NCBI RefSeq assembly: GCF_014836765.1 | Contig: NZ_JACSQG010000009.1 | Location: 56,305-120,304, forward strand | Length of the DNA: 64,000 bases | DNA from: Serpens gallinarum | GTDB lineage: Bacteria; Pseudomonadota; Gammaproteobacteria; Pseudomonadales; Pseudomonadaceae | Reading direction: 5' to 3' | Shown: piece after piece, positions 44,150-54,319 of the stretch | Layout of the letters: each line of letters starts with the position of its first letter | Position numbering within the stretch: the first letter of the stretch is position 1 | Translations under genes and position numbers: made by a program | The notes under the pieces: model-generated | Told to the model about the DNA's origin: nothing | Databases searched by the model: none | The model's input: the letters and a program-made list of their open reading frames with translations, nothing else

Positions 44150-45061
44150 TCATTCTTGTCGACTATCCTCCTCACGTCCTACGTCTTGCAGCCGTGCAAT
44201 CAGTGCGCGAACGCTGCCGGGCAGGGCGTCAAGGTCGCGGACCAGTACCCTGCGCTCGCGTACCGCCCAGGTCTCGTCGAGCTCCACGGTAGCCAGACGC
44301 ATGGTGCGGCTGTGCCGCCGGGCGGCGGATTCGGGGATGATGCCGATGCCGACGCCCGCCTCGATCATCCGGCAGATCGCCTCGAAGCCTGACATCTGAA
44401 TACGCAGCGACAATTTGCCGCCCAGGCGTTCCACCTGGTCATGCAGGAACGTCAGCAGCGTGCTGCCGGCGTGCAGACCGATGTGCTGGTAAGCGAGGGT
44501 TTGCTGCAGGGTAACTTTCTGTTCGCCGGCTAGCGCGTGGCCCACTGGCAGAGCCAGCAGCAGGCGGTCGGTGCTGAAGTGAATGGCCTGCAGGCCGGTG
44601 GCCTTCACCGGGCCGGCGATGATGCCCATGTCGGTTGAGCCATCCAGTACGCCGCGCACAATGTCGCGGGTGAGTTTTTCCTGCAGGTCGACGGTGACGC
44701 CGGGGCGTTGGGCGAGAAAATCGGCGAGGATTTCCGGCAGGAACTCGGTAACAGCCGTAGTGTTGGCAAAAATACGGATATGCCCGGCGTTATCGGCGCC
44801 GTATTCGGTGAACTCGCTTTTCAGGTACTCCACTTGGCGCATCACCAGACGGGCATGCTGCAGCAGTTTCTGGCCTGCCGGGGTCAGCTCCACGCCACGG
44901 CTGTCGCGGTACAGCAGGCGGCTGTCGAACTGGCTTTCCAGGGCCTTGATGCGCGCACTGGCAGCGGCCGGGGAGAGGTGCGCGCGCCGGGCGCCCTGGG
45001 TCAGGCTGGGGGATTCGGCGATATGGATAAAAAGTCGCAGGTCGGCCAGATCGAAATGCAT
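44150..45061 (-). CDS. LysR-type regulator, probable itaconate-cluster regulator (RipR-like)
   Basis: The 303-residue protein has the LysR N-terminal winged helix (DLRLFIHIAESPSLTQGARR then SPAAASARIKALESQ) and an effector-binding domain with HIRIFANTTAVTEFLPEIL and GIGIIPESAA. It diverges from the itaconate degradation genes with a 284-base shared control region, the standard LysR arrangement. A LysR gene lies at the same position in P. aeruginosa (ripR). The effector is presumably itaconate or a CoA derivative; this is by context. Confidence 0.88.
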   Translation of the reverse strand: MHFDLADLRLFIHIAESPSLTQGARRAHLSPAAASARIKALESQFDSRLLYRDSRGVELTPAGQKLLQHARLVMRQVEYLKSEFTEYGADNAGHIRIFANTTAVTEFLPEILADFLAQRPGVTVDLQEKLTRDIVRGVLDGSTDMGIIAGPVKATGLQAIHFSTDRLLLALPVGHALAGEQKVTLQQTLAYQHIGLHAGSTLLTFLHDQVERLGGKLSLRIQMSGFEAICRMIEAGVGIGIIPESAARRHSRTMRLATVELDETWAVRERRVLVRDLDALPGSVRALIARLQDVGREEDSRQE

Positions 45062-45102
45062 GTGTTCTCTCAGTAAGCATTGTCGCGTTGGTGGGGTGAC
45101 TC

Positions 45103-45134
45103 ATTCGCCAGACACGTTATTGCGCGAATGCGCA
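45103..45134. promoter_or_regulatory. Candidate LysR operator in the divergent region
   Basis: ATTCGC (45103-45108) and GCGAAT (45123-45128) are inverted copies, and overlapping them TGCGC-GAAT-GCGCA (45121-45134) is a perfect 5+5 palindrome. They lie 40-75 bases from the LysR gene start, where an autoregulatory site is expected. Assignment is by position and symmetry only. Confidence 0.45.
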
Positions 45135-45345
45135 GCTAACCGGCTGGCGATCAGGTCGGTGTGCGGCGGAGCGAATGCATGACCTGAGGCTTGCAGGCCA
45201 AGCCCATGATCCGCTCCCGCAGCGCAATCCGCCTAGGTGTAAGCGTTCAGCATATCCGAACGCCATCCTCTGTAAATAGAGATTCCCGGAACACGACCTT
45301 CATAGCATTCTGCAAAAAAACAAACACAAGCGCGGGAACCCAGCG

Positions 45346-46173
45346 ATGACTGACTCTGCTTTTACTGCCTGGATCGGGCGTGGCGAAGAGGCTCACGACC
45401 AGTTGAGCCGCAACCTGATCAAGCGTATCGCCGCAACCTTTGGCGAGCCCAATCCGGCGCACGGTTCGCCTCTGCCGCCGCTGTGGCAATGGTGCTTCTT
45501 CCAGGAGCCAGTGGCCGAAAGTGGCCTGGGTGCTGACGGTCATCCGGCCCGTGGCGGCTTCCTGCCGCCGGCCGACAACCGCAACCGCATGTGGGCCGGC
45601 GGCCGCGTCGAGTTCTTCGAGCCGCTCAAGGTCGGCGGTGAAGCGACCCGTGTGTCCACCATCAAACACATTGAAGAAAAGCACGGCCGTACTGGCGCGC
45701 TGCTGTTCGTCACCGTGCAACATGACTACCTGCAGGATGGCGTCCTGGCCATCCGCGAAGAGCAGGACATCGTCTACCGCGAACCCACGCCGCCCAAGCT
45801 GACTAGCGGTGAAGCACTGCCGACCGGTGACTGGAGCGAGCCGGTAGAGCCGACCCCGACCCTGCTGTTCCGTTATTCCGCAGTGACCTTCAACGGCCAC
45901 CGCATCCACTATGACTGGCCATATGTCACCGAAACCGAAGGCTACCCGGGGTTGGTGGTGCACGGTCCGCTGATCGCCACCCTGAACCTGCGCGCCTTCT
46001 GCCGCGCCAATCCCGAGGCCCGGGTCAAGCGCTTCGCCTACCGGGGCGTGCGCCCGCTGATCGCGCCGCAGACCTTCGAGACGGGGGGGCGCATCGTCGC
46101 GCCCGGCAAGGCCGAGCTGTGGGCCGGCAATGCCGACGGCATCGCCCAGAAGGCCGAAGTGGAATTCGACTGA
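45346..46173 (+). CDS. ich: Itaconyl-CoA hydratase (MaoC/HTD2-like double hot-dog)
   Basis: Ich hydrates itaconyl-CoA to citramalyl-CoA, the middle step of itaconate breakdown. The 275-residue protein has two hot-dog domains of the mesaconyl/methylfumaryl-CoA hydratase type: RMWAGGRVEFFEPLKVGGEA in the first and the active-site helix FNGHRIHYDWPYVTETEGYP with GLVVHGPL in the second. The ict and ccl genes in the same unit complete the pathway. The order regulator-ich-acd-voc-prpD-like-ict-ccl equals, as I recall, PA0877-PA0883 of P. aeruginosa. Confidence 0.9.
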   Translation: MTDSAFTAWIGRGEEAHDQLSRNLIKRIAATFGEPNPAHGSPLPPLWQWCFFQEPVAESGLGADGHPARGGFLPPADNRNRMWAGGRVEFFEPLKVGGEATRVSTIKHIEEKHGRTGALLFVTVQHDYLQDGVLAIREEQDIVYREPTPPKLTSGEALPTGDWSEPVEPTPTLLFRYSAVTFNGHRIHYDWPYVTETEGYPGLVVHGPLIATLNLRAFCRANPEARVKRFAYRGVRPLIAPQTFETGGRIVAPGKAELWAGNADGIAQKAEVEFD

Positions 46174-46196
46174 CCCATCACTTTATCTAGGGCGGC

Positions 46197-46268
46197 GTAG
46201 GGTGGATCACGTTTTATCGATCCACCGTGTGGAGTTTCGGTGGATGTAGAAAACGACATCCACCCTAC
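46197..46268. repeat. CCCTAC-ended double-hairpin intergenic repeat
   Basis: A 72-base element starts GTAGGGTGGAT at 46197 and ends ATCCACCCTAC at 46268. It folds as two hairpins: GGTGGATC... with ...GATCCACC on the left, and GGTGGATGT with ACATCCACC on the right. It has the same architecture as 8506-8581. It fills the ich-acd gap. Confidence 0.85.
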
Positions 46269-46304
46269 GTCATCCAGCACAACGACAAGAATCGAGGAGC
46301 TGTA

Positions 46305-47468
46305 ATGAATCCGAATCTGAACGAAGAGTACAACGCCATCCGTGAAGGCGTGCGCGCCCTCTGCGCCGAGTTCCCTGCCGAATACTGGCGCAAGATCGAT
46401 GAAGCCAAGGGCTTCCCCGAAGAGTTCGTGGCGGCGTTGACCGAAGCCGGCTGGCTGTCGGCGATGATTCCGGAAGAGTACGGCGGATCGGGCCTGGGCC
46501 TGGCCGAAGCCTCGATCATCCTGGAAGAAGTCAACCGTTGCGGCGGCAACTCCGGCACCGTGCACGGCCAGATGTACAACATGTTCACCCTGCTGCGTAA
46601 CGGCAGCGAGGAACAGAAGAGCTACTACCTGCCCAAGCTGGCCAGCGGCGAGCTGCGCCTGCAGTCCATGGCGGTGACCGAGCCGACCACCGGCACCGAC
46701 ACCACCAAGATCAAGACCACGGCGGTGAAGAAGGGCGACAAGTACATCATCAACGGCCAGAAGGTGTGGATCTCGCGTGTCCAGCACTCCGACCTGATGA
46801 TCCTGCTGGCCCGCACCACGCCGCTGGCCGAGGTGAAGAAGAAAGTCGACGGCATGTCGATCTTCCTGGTCGATCTGCGCGAAGCCATCGGCAACGGCCT
46901 GACCGTGCAGCCGATCGCCAACATGGTCAACCACGAGACCAATGAGCTGTTCTTCGACAACCTGGAAATCCCCGCCAGCAGCCTGATCGGCGAAGAAGGC
47001 AAGGGTTTCCGCTACATCCTCGACGGTCTGAACGCCGAGCGCACCCTGATCGCCGCCGAGTGCATCGGTGACGGCCGCTGGTTCATCGAGAAGTCCGCCC
47101 AATACGCCCGTGACCGCGAAGTGTTCGGTCGCCCGATCGGCCAGAACCAGGGCGTGCAGTTCCCGATTGCCGAAGCGCACATCGAGATCGAAGCCGCCGA
47201 CCTGATGCGCTGGCGCGCCTGTGAAGAATACGACGCCGGTCGCAACGCCGGTGCCGCGGCCAACATGGCCAAGTACCTGGCGGCCAAGGCGTCCTGGGAA
47301 GCGGCCAACGCCTGCCTGCAGACGCACGGCGGTTTCGGCTTTGCCTGCGAATACGACGTCGAGCGCAAGTTCCGCGAGACCCGTCTGTACCAGGTGGCGC
47401 CGATCTCCACCAACCTGATCCTGTCGTATGTGTCGGAGCATTTGCTGGATCTGCCGCGCTCCTTCTAA
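46305..47468 (+). CDS. Acyl-CoA dehydrogenase of the itaconate cluster
   Basis: The 387-residue flavoenzyme has the acyl-CoA dehydrogenase layout: helical N-terminus, SMAVTEPTTGTDTTKIKTTA for FAD and substrate, GEEGKGFRYILDGLNAERT, then RDREVFGRPIGQNQGVQFPI and the C-terminal QTHGGFGFACEYDVERKFRE near the catalytic Glu region. Its substrate is not established; in this context a methylsuccinyl- or related C5-acyl-CoA is plausible. GAGGAG lies six bases before the ATG at 46305. It is separated from ich by a repeat element. Confidence 0.92.
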   Translation: MNPNLNEEYNAIREGVRALCAEFPAEYWRKIDEAKGFPEEFVAALTEAGWLSAMIPEEYGGSGLGLAEASIILEEVNRCGGNSGTVHGQMYNMFTLLRNGSEEQKSYYLPKLASGELRLQSMAVTEPTTGTDTTKIKTTAVKKGDKYIINGQKVWISRVQHSDLMILLARTTPLAEVKKKVDGMSIFLVDLREAIGNGLTVQPIANMVNHETNELFFDNLEIPASSLIGEEGKGFRYILDGLNAERTLIAAECIGDGRWFIEKSAQYARDREVFGRPIGQNQGVQFPIAEAHIEIEAADLMRWRACEEYDAGRNAGAAANMAKYLAAKASWEAANACLQTHGGFGFACEYDVERKFRETRLYQVAPISTNLILSYVSEHLLDLPRSF

Positions 47469-47485
47469 CCACCCAGCGGAGTCGA

Positions 47486-47515
47486 GGTGGAAGTAGAAAA
47501 CGACCTCCACCCTAC
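47486..47515. repeat. Half copy of the CCCTAC-ended repeat
   Basis: GGTGGAAGT (47486-47494) and ACCTCCACC pair except at one position, and the unit ends CCACCCTAC at 47515. It matches the right-hand hairpin of the 46197-46268 element, with AGAAAACG as the same loop. It lies just after the acyl-CoA dehydrogenase stop. Confidence 0.7.
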
Positions 47516-47605
47516 GAAGTGTTTGCGGCACGTGACAACGGTAGAGCTGTAACCCGGACAGTGGATAACGGTGTCGTTATCCACGTTGAATATTCGGAGA
47601 CAAGC

Positions 47606-47998
47606 ATGCAGATCAGCCATCTCGATCATCTGGTACTCACGGTGCGTGATATCCCCAAGAGCCTCGATTTCTACAGTCGGGTGCTGGGCATGCAACCGGT
47701 CGTGTTTGGCCAGGGCCGTAATGCCCTGGCGTTTGGCAACCAGAAAATCAATCTGCATCAACTGGGCGCTGAATTTGAGCCCAAGGCGTCCTTTCCGCTG
47801 CCGGGTTCGGCTGACCTGTGTTTTATCGTCAAAGACCGGCTGGAAACAGTTATCGAGCATATTCACGCCCAGGGCGTGAGCATCCTGGAAGGTCCCGTCA
47901 AGCGCACCGGCGCCATGGGACCGATCCGCTCAATCTACCTGTTTGACCCAGACCTCAACCTCATCGAACTTTCGAATCCTGTGGAGAACGCTGTATGA
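47606..47998 (+). CDS. VOC family protein (glyoxalase fold)
   Basis: The 130-residue protein has the vicinal oxygen chelate fold: HLDHLVLTVRDIPKSLDFYS with the metal His, then FYSRVLGMQPV, KINLHQLGAE, and FDPDLNLIELS with a conserved Glu. Lyases, epimerases and dioxygenases share this fold. The reaction here is unknown; a methylmalonyl-CoA-epimerase-like or isomerase role in C5-acid metabolism can be imagined. The ATG at 47606 follows GGAGAC and its stop overlaps the next start as ATGA. Confidence 0.85.
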   Translation: MQISHLDHLVLTVRDIPKSLDFYSRVLGMQPVVFGQGRNALAFGNQKINLHQLGAEFEPKASFPLPGSADLCFIVKDRLETVIEHIHAQGVSILEGPVKRTGAMGPIRSIYLFDPDLNLIELSNPVENAV

Positions 47999-49347
47999 GT
48001 CAGCACACTCAAGCGCTCACTGAGTTTTTGGCAGGCCTGCGTTACGAGCAGTTGCCCGAAGCCGTTATCAGCCGTACCGAAGATCTGTTTCTCGACTGGC
48101 TGGGCTCGGCTCTGGCCAGCCAGGGCGCGCACCCGATCCCGCTGTTCGAGCGCTACGCGGCGATGATGGGGCCTGCCACTGGCCCGGCGCACATCCTGGT
48201 CAACGGCCAGTCCAGCTCCGCGTATTTCGCGGCGCTGGTCAACGGCGCCAGTTCGCATCTGGTGGAGCAGGACGACCTGCACAACAGCTCCGTACTGCAC
48301 CCGGCCACCGTGGTTTTTCCGGCCGTCCTGGCGGCAGCCCAGGATCTGGGCAAATCCGGCCGCGAGTTGATTGTCGCCGCCGTGGCCGGCTATGAAGCCG
48401 GCATTCGCATCGGCGAATTCCTCGGTCGTTCGCACTACCGCATCTTCCACACCACCGCCACGGTGGGCACCCTGGCGGCGGCGGTGAGCGTCGGCAAGCT
48501 GATGAATTTCAACCAGGAGCAGTTCACCAACCTGCTCGGCAGTGCCGGCACCCAGGCCGCGGGTTTGTGGGAATTCCTGCGCGACGCGGCGGATTCCAAG
48601 CAGCTGCACACTGCCAAGGCAGCGGCCGATGGCTTGCTGGCCGCGTACATGACTGCCGAAGGGCTGAGCGGCGCGAAGAACATTCTCGAAGGCGAGCAGG
48701 GCATGGCCGCCGGGATGTCCAGCGATGCCAACCCGGCCTGGCTGTCGGATCGCCTGGGCAGCCGCTGGGCGCTGATCGAAACCTCGTTCAAGTTCCACGC
48801 CTCGTGCCGCCACACCCATCCGGCCGCCGATGCGCTGCTTGCCTTGATGCAGCGTGAAAACCTCAGCGCTGACGACATCGCCAGTGTCACCACCCGTGTG
48901 CACCAGGGCGGCATCGACGTGCTCGGCCGTGTGGTGGTCCCGCAGACCGTGCACCAGGCCAAGTTCTCCATGGGTACCGTGCTCGGGCTGATCGCCGTGT
49001 ACGGCAAGGCTGGGCTGCCGGAGTTCCACCAGCATTCGCTGACCGACCCGCGTATCGGGGCGTTTCGCGAGAAAGTACGCATGGCGCTCGACGAAGAAGT
49101 CGATAGCGCCTACCCGCAACGCTGGCTGGGCCGCGTCAAGGTCACCACGGTGGACGGTCGCACGCTGAGCGGTTCCATCGATGAACCCAAGGGCGATCCG
49201 GGCAACACCCTCAGCCGCGCCGAGCTGGAAGACAAATTTCGCCGCCTGCTGGCGTTCTCCGGCGCACGCAGCGATGACGAGGCGGGCGTGCTGATCGACA
49301 AGTGCTGGCGCTTGCGCCAGTTGATGGATTTGAGCGAATTGGCCTGA
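47995..49347 (+). CDS. MmgE/PrpD family protein
   Basis: The 450-residue protein belongs to the MmgE/PrpD family, which includes 2-methylcitrate dehydratase and cis-aconitate decarboxylase. Family stretches are FLDWLGSALASQGAHP, NGASSHLVEQDDLHNSSVLHP, AGYEAGIRIGEFLG, SFKFHASCRHTHPAADAL and PQTVHQAKFSMGTVLG. Because cis-aconitate decarboxylase itself makes itaconate, this protein may act on itaconate or a related C5-C6 acid, but sequence does not settle that. It is coupled to the VOC gene by a four-base overlap. Confidence 0.9.
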   Translation: MSQHTQALTEFLAGLRYEQLPEAVISRTEDLFLDWLGSALASQGAHPIPLFERYAAMMGPATGPAHILVNGQSSSAYFAALVNGASSHLVEQDDLHNSSVLHPATVVFPAVLAAAQDLGKSGRELIVAAVAGYEAGIRIGEFLGRSHYRIFHTTATVGTLAAAVSVGKLMNFNQEQFTNLLGSAGTQAAGLWEFLRDAADSKQLHTAKAAADGLLAAYMTAEGLSGAKNILEGEQGMAAGMSSDANPAWLSDRLGSRWALIETSFKFHASCRHTHPAADALLALMQRENLSADDIASVTTRVHQGGIDVLGRVVVPQTVHQAKFSMGTVLGLIAVYGKAGLPEFHQHSLTDPRIGAFREKVRMALDEEVDSAYPQRWLGRVKVTTVDGRTLSGSIDEPKGDPGNTLSRAELEDKFRRLLAFSGARSDDEAGVLIDKCWRLRQLMDLSELA

Positions 49348-49373
49348 GGCGATAAGCCCGCCAGGGCACAGGA

Positions 49374-49396
49374 CAAATGTGGTAACCGCACATTTG
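49374..49396. other. Hairpin between MmgE/PrpD gene and ict
   Basis: CAAATGTG (49374-49381) and CACATTTG (49389-49396) form an 8-bp stem, with further GGGC / GCCC pairing outside. It lies 30 bases before the ict start and may adjust expression within the unit. It does not look like an intrinsic terminator. Confidence 0.45.
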
Positions 49397-49426
49397 CCCT
49401 GCGCCGGTAATCAACAGGAAACGGAC

Positions 49427-50632
49427 ATGAACGTACAAAACAACAACATCCGTCCTCTCGACGGCATCACCGTGGTCAGCCTGGAACACGCCATCGCCGC
49501 GCCGTTTTGCACCCGGCAACTGGCCGATCTGGGCGCGCGGGTGATCAAGGTCGAGCGTCCCGGTTCCGGCGACTTTGCCCGTGGCTACGACGAGCGTGTC
49601 GATGGCCTGGCCTCGCACTTCGTGTGGACCAACCGCTCCAAGGAAAGCCTGACCCTGGACCTCAAGCAGGCCGAAGCGATGGGTGTGCTCGAACAGGTCT
49701 TGGCCAAGGCCGATGTGCTGGTGCAGAACCTGGCGCCGGGCGCCGCGGCGCGCATGGGGCTGTCTTTCGAAGCCCTACACGAGCGTTTCCCGCGCTTGAT
49801 CGTGTGTGACATCTCCGGCTATGGCGAAGGCGGCCCCTATGAGCAAAAGAAAGCCTACGACCTGCTGATCCAGAGTGAGGGCGGTTTCCTCTCGGTCACC
49901 GGCGGTCCGGGCGAGGACGAGATGGCTAAGGCTGGTTGCTCGATCGCCGATATCGCGGCGGGCATGTACGCCTACACCGGCGTGCTCTCGGCACTCATGC
50001 TGCGTGACAAGACCGGCGAAGGCAGTCGCGTGGACGTGTCGATGCTGGAAAGCCTGGTGGAGTGGATGGGCTACCCGCTGTATTACGCCTACCAGGGCGC
50101 CACGCCGCCGCCACGCGCCGGCGCTGCTCACGCCACGATTTACCCGTACGGGCCGTTCCCCACCGGCGACGGCGGCACCGTAATGCTCGGCTTGCAGAAC
50201 GAGCGCGAGTGGCTGGCCTTCTGTGACAAGGTTCTGCTGCAACCGGAGTTGGCCCGTGACGAGCGTTTCTCGGCCAACTTCAAGCGCTCGGAAAACCGCG
50301 CCGAATTGCGCGCCATCATTGTCGAGTCGTTCTCCACACTGAGCGCCGACGAAGTGATTGCCCGCCTGGACGCGGCGCCGATCGCCAACGCCCATGTCAA
50401 CGACATGGCTGGGGTCTGGGCTCATCCGCAGCTCAAGGCGCGCCAGCGCTGGACGGACGTCGGTAGCCCGAGTGGCATGATTCCGGCGTTGCTGCCGCCG
50501 GGCAAGAACACTGCCTTTACGCCGCGCATGGACCCGGTGCCAGCCCTCGGTGAGCACACCGACAGCCTGCTCGCCGAGCTGGGTTACACCGGCACTGATG
50601 TCCAGCGTATGCGCGAGCAAGGTGCGGTTTGA
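49427..50632 (+). CDS. ict: Itaconate CoA-transferase (CaiB/BaiF family)
   Basis: Ict activates itaconate by moving CoA from succinyl-CoA. The 401-residue protein is a family III CoA-transferase: GITVVSLEHAIAAPFCTRQL at the start, KVERPGSGDFARGYD, and the catalytic aspartate Asp175 in SIADIAAGMYAYTG. IYPYGPFPTGDG marks the large domain. The ATG at 49427 follows CAGGAAAC. It lies between the MmgE/PrpD gene and ccl, as in P. aeruginosa. Confidence 0.9.
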   Translation: MNVQNNNIRPLDGITVVSLEHAIAAPFCTRQLADLGARVIKVERPGSGDFARGYDERVDGLASHFVWTNRSKESLTLDLKQAEAMGVLEQVLAKADVLVQNLAPGAAARMGLSFEALHERFPRLIVCDISGYGEGGPYEQKKAYDLLIQSEGGFLSVTGGPGEDEMAKAGCSIADIAAGMYAYTGVLSALMLRDKTGEGSRVDVSMLESLVEWMGYPLYYAYQGATPPPRAGAAHATIYPYGPFPTGDGGTVMLGLQNEREWLAFCDKVLLQPELARDERFSANFKRSENRAELRAIIVESFSTLSADEVIARLDAAPIANAHVNDMAGVWAHPQLKARQRWTDVGSPSGMIPALLPPGKNTAFTPRMDPVPALGEHTDSLLAELGYTGTDVQRMREQGAV

Positions 50633-50690
50633 CTCATTAACATGTCGGGGTGGGCTCCAACCTGCTGCCCCTGTAGCGTGACCGACTATC

Positions 50691-50710
50691 GGGTGGGCTT
50701 AGGCCCACCC
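50691..50710. other. Perfect hairpin in the ict-ccl gap
   Basis: GGGTGGGC (50691-50698) and GCCCACCC (50703-50710) form an 8-bp stem with loop TTAG. It stands 20 bases ahead of the ccl start and just upstream of its ribosome-binding site, so it may protect or modulate the ccl message. Confidence 0.55.
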
Positions 50711-50730
50711 CGCGAGTGAAGGGATTTTTC

Positions 50731-51552
50731 ATGAACCCAAGCATTATCCGCTCCGCCCTGTTCGTTCCGGCGACGCGTCCGGAGCGCATTCCCAAGGCTA
50801 TCGCCACGGGGGCCGACGTGGTGATCGTCGACCTGGAAGATGCAGTGGCCGAGGCGCTCAAGGTCGAGGCTCGTGCCAATCTCGATCAGTTTTTGCGTGA
50901 CAACCCCACGTCGAAGGTCTTCGTGCGCATCAACGCCGCCGAGCATGCCCAGCATGCCGCGGATCTTGAACTCTGCGAGCTTTACCCGAATGTGATCGGC
51001 GTGCTGCTGCCCAAGGTGGAAAGCGCGGCCCAGGTCGCGCGCGCGGTGGGCACCGGCAAACCGGTATGGCCCATCGTCGAAAGTGCGCTGGGCTTGCACC
51101 GCCTGGAAAGCATCGCTCAGGTGCCGGGAATCGAGCGTTTGTCATTTGGCGCGCTGGACCTGGGCCTTGACCTGGGGTTGGCCAACGGCTCGGCAGCGGC
51201 CGAACGAATGCTCGATCAGGCGCGTTACCAGGTGCTGCTGCACAGCCGTCTGGCCGACTTGGCCGCGCCGCTGGACAGCGTGTTCCCCGACTTCAAGAAC
51301 CTCGACGGTTTGGCGCAGGCCACGGCCGATGCCCGCGATATGGGTTTTGGCGGGCTGCTGTGCATCCATCCGAGCCAGGTTGCGGTGGTCCATGAAACCC
51401 TGATGCCCGGCGCCGACGAACTGGAGTGGGCCGAGCGGGTGATGGCTGGTTTCGCCGAGGGCAACGCGGTGTTTGTGATCGACGGGCAGATGATCGATGC
51501 GCCGGTGATTGGCCGGGCGCGGCTTCTGTTGCAACGCGCCGGTCGAGCGTGA
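50731..51552 (+). CDS. ccl: (S)-citramalyl-CoA lyase (CitE-like)
   Basis: Ccl splits citramalyl-CoA into acetyl-CoA and pyruvate, ending the itaconate route. The 273-residue protein has the CitE/HpcH barrel motifs: RSALFVPATRPERIPKA, VIVDLEDAVAEALK, VFVRINAAEHA, GVLLPKVESA with the metal-binding Glu, and GLLCIHPSQVAVV. The ATG at 50731 follows AAGGGA; a GTG five codons upstream is less likely. With ich and ict it gives a complete pathway in one unit. Confidence 0.9.
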   Translation: MNPSIIRSALFVPATRPERIPKAIATGADVVIVDLEDAVAEALKVEARANLDQFLRDNPTSKVFVRINAAEHAQHAADLELCELYPNVIGVLLPKVESAAQVARAVGTGKPVWPIVESALGLHRLESIAQVPGIERLSFGALDLGLDLGLANGSAAAERMLDQARYQVLLHSRLADLAAPLDSVFPDFKNLDGLAQATADARDMGFGGLLCIHPSQVAVVHETLMPGADELEWAERVMAGFAEGNAVFVIDGQMIDAPVIGRARLLLQRAGRA

Positions 51553-51701
51553 CATTACGGCATCGGCAGGAACGGCTTCAGGAGTGAAACCGGTGCCCAA
51601 GCCGCTGTTTCCCATTCAGTCACAGAGGAGAAGCACGACTATCCAAGGACGGCAATGCTGTTCCCAACGCTTCCACAATCTTTATAAAAATAATGAGGTA
51701 G

Positions 51702-52721
<1,020 letters not shown>

Positions 52722-52740
52722 GCACTGAGTCCGTAGGCGA

Positions 52741-52773
52741 AAAAGCCCGCAGGCATACTGCGGGCTTTTTTTT
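52741..52773 (+). terminator. Strong intrinsic terminator after the DctP gene
   Basis: AAGCCCGCA (52743-52751) and TGCGGGCTT (52759-52767) form a perfect stem with a 7-base loop followed by a run of eight T to 52773, and mirrored As on the left. It ends the itaconate transcript 20 bases after the DctP stop. Confidence 0.95.
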
Positions 52774-52955
52774 GCGCGGTGTTGCTGTTCCTGCGTCGTA
52801 GGGCCGGTTCAACGGCCAGGCACCCGTGCCTGTGAACGCAGCGATAGCCAGCGAGTGGCTTTGACGCTGATGGGGATTGGCATGTCCACCGGGTGGACTT
52901 GAAGCAAGCGCGGACCTCAGCCCATCCTGGGTATCAGCTATGCAACGAGCTCGCC

Positions 52956-54038
<1,083 letters not shown>

Positions 54039-54319
54039 GAGCAGCTCCTGGAAAGACAAATGACAGCCTCAGAATAAGGTCCACCGCAAGCGCAAAAACT
54101 CCGGATCTTGCGGTTGAATTTTCGTGGCCGGTGGCAAAAGGCAGTCGAGCGTGGCGATTTTCATGGGTCGGAGCGCCGTTCGGAGCGTGGGTTCACCACG
54201 TTTGGCGTTCACCCAAGCCGAACGCTGGCTTTGTTAAATGCAGCTTCTCGGAATACTTTTCTGGGTTGTAAGTTGCTGATGCGTCAGTACAAAAACAATA
54301 GCCGCAAGAGGCAACAATC

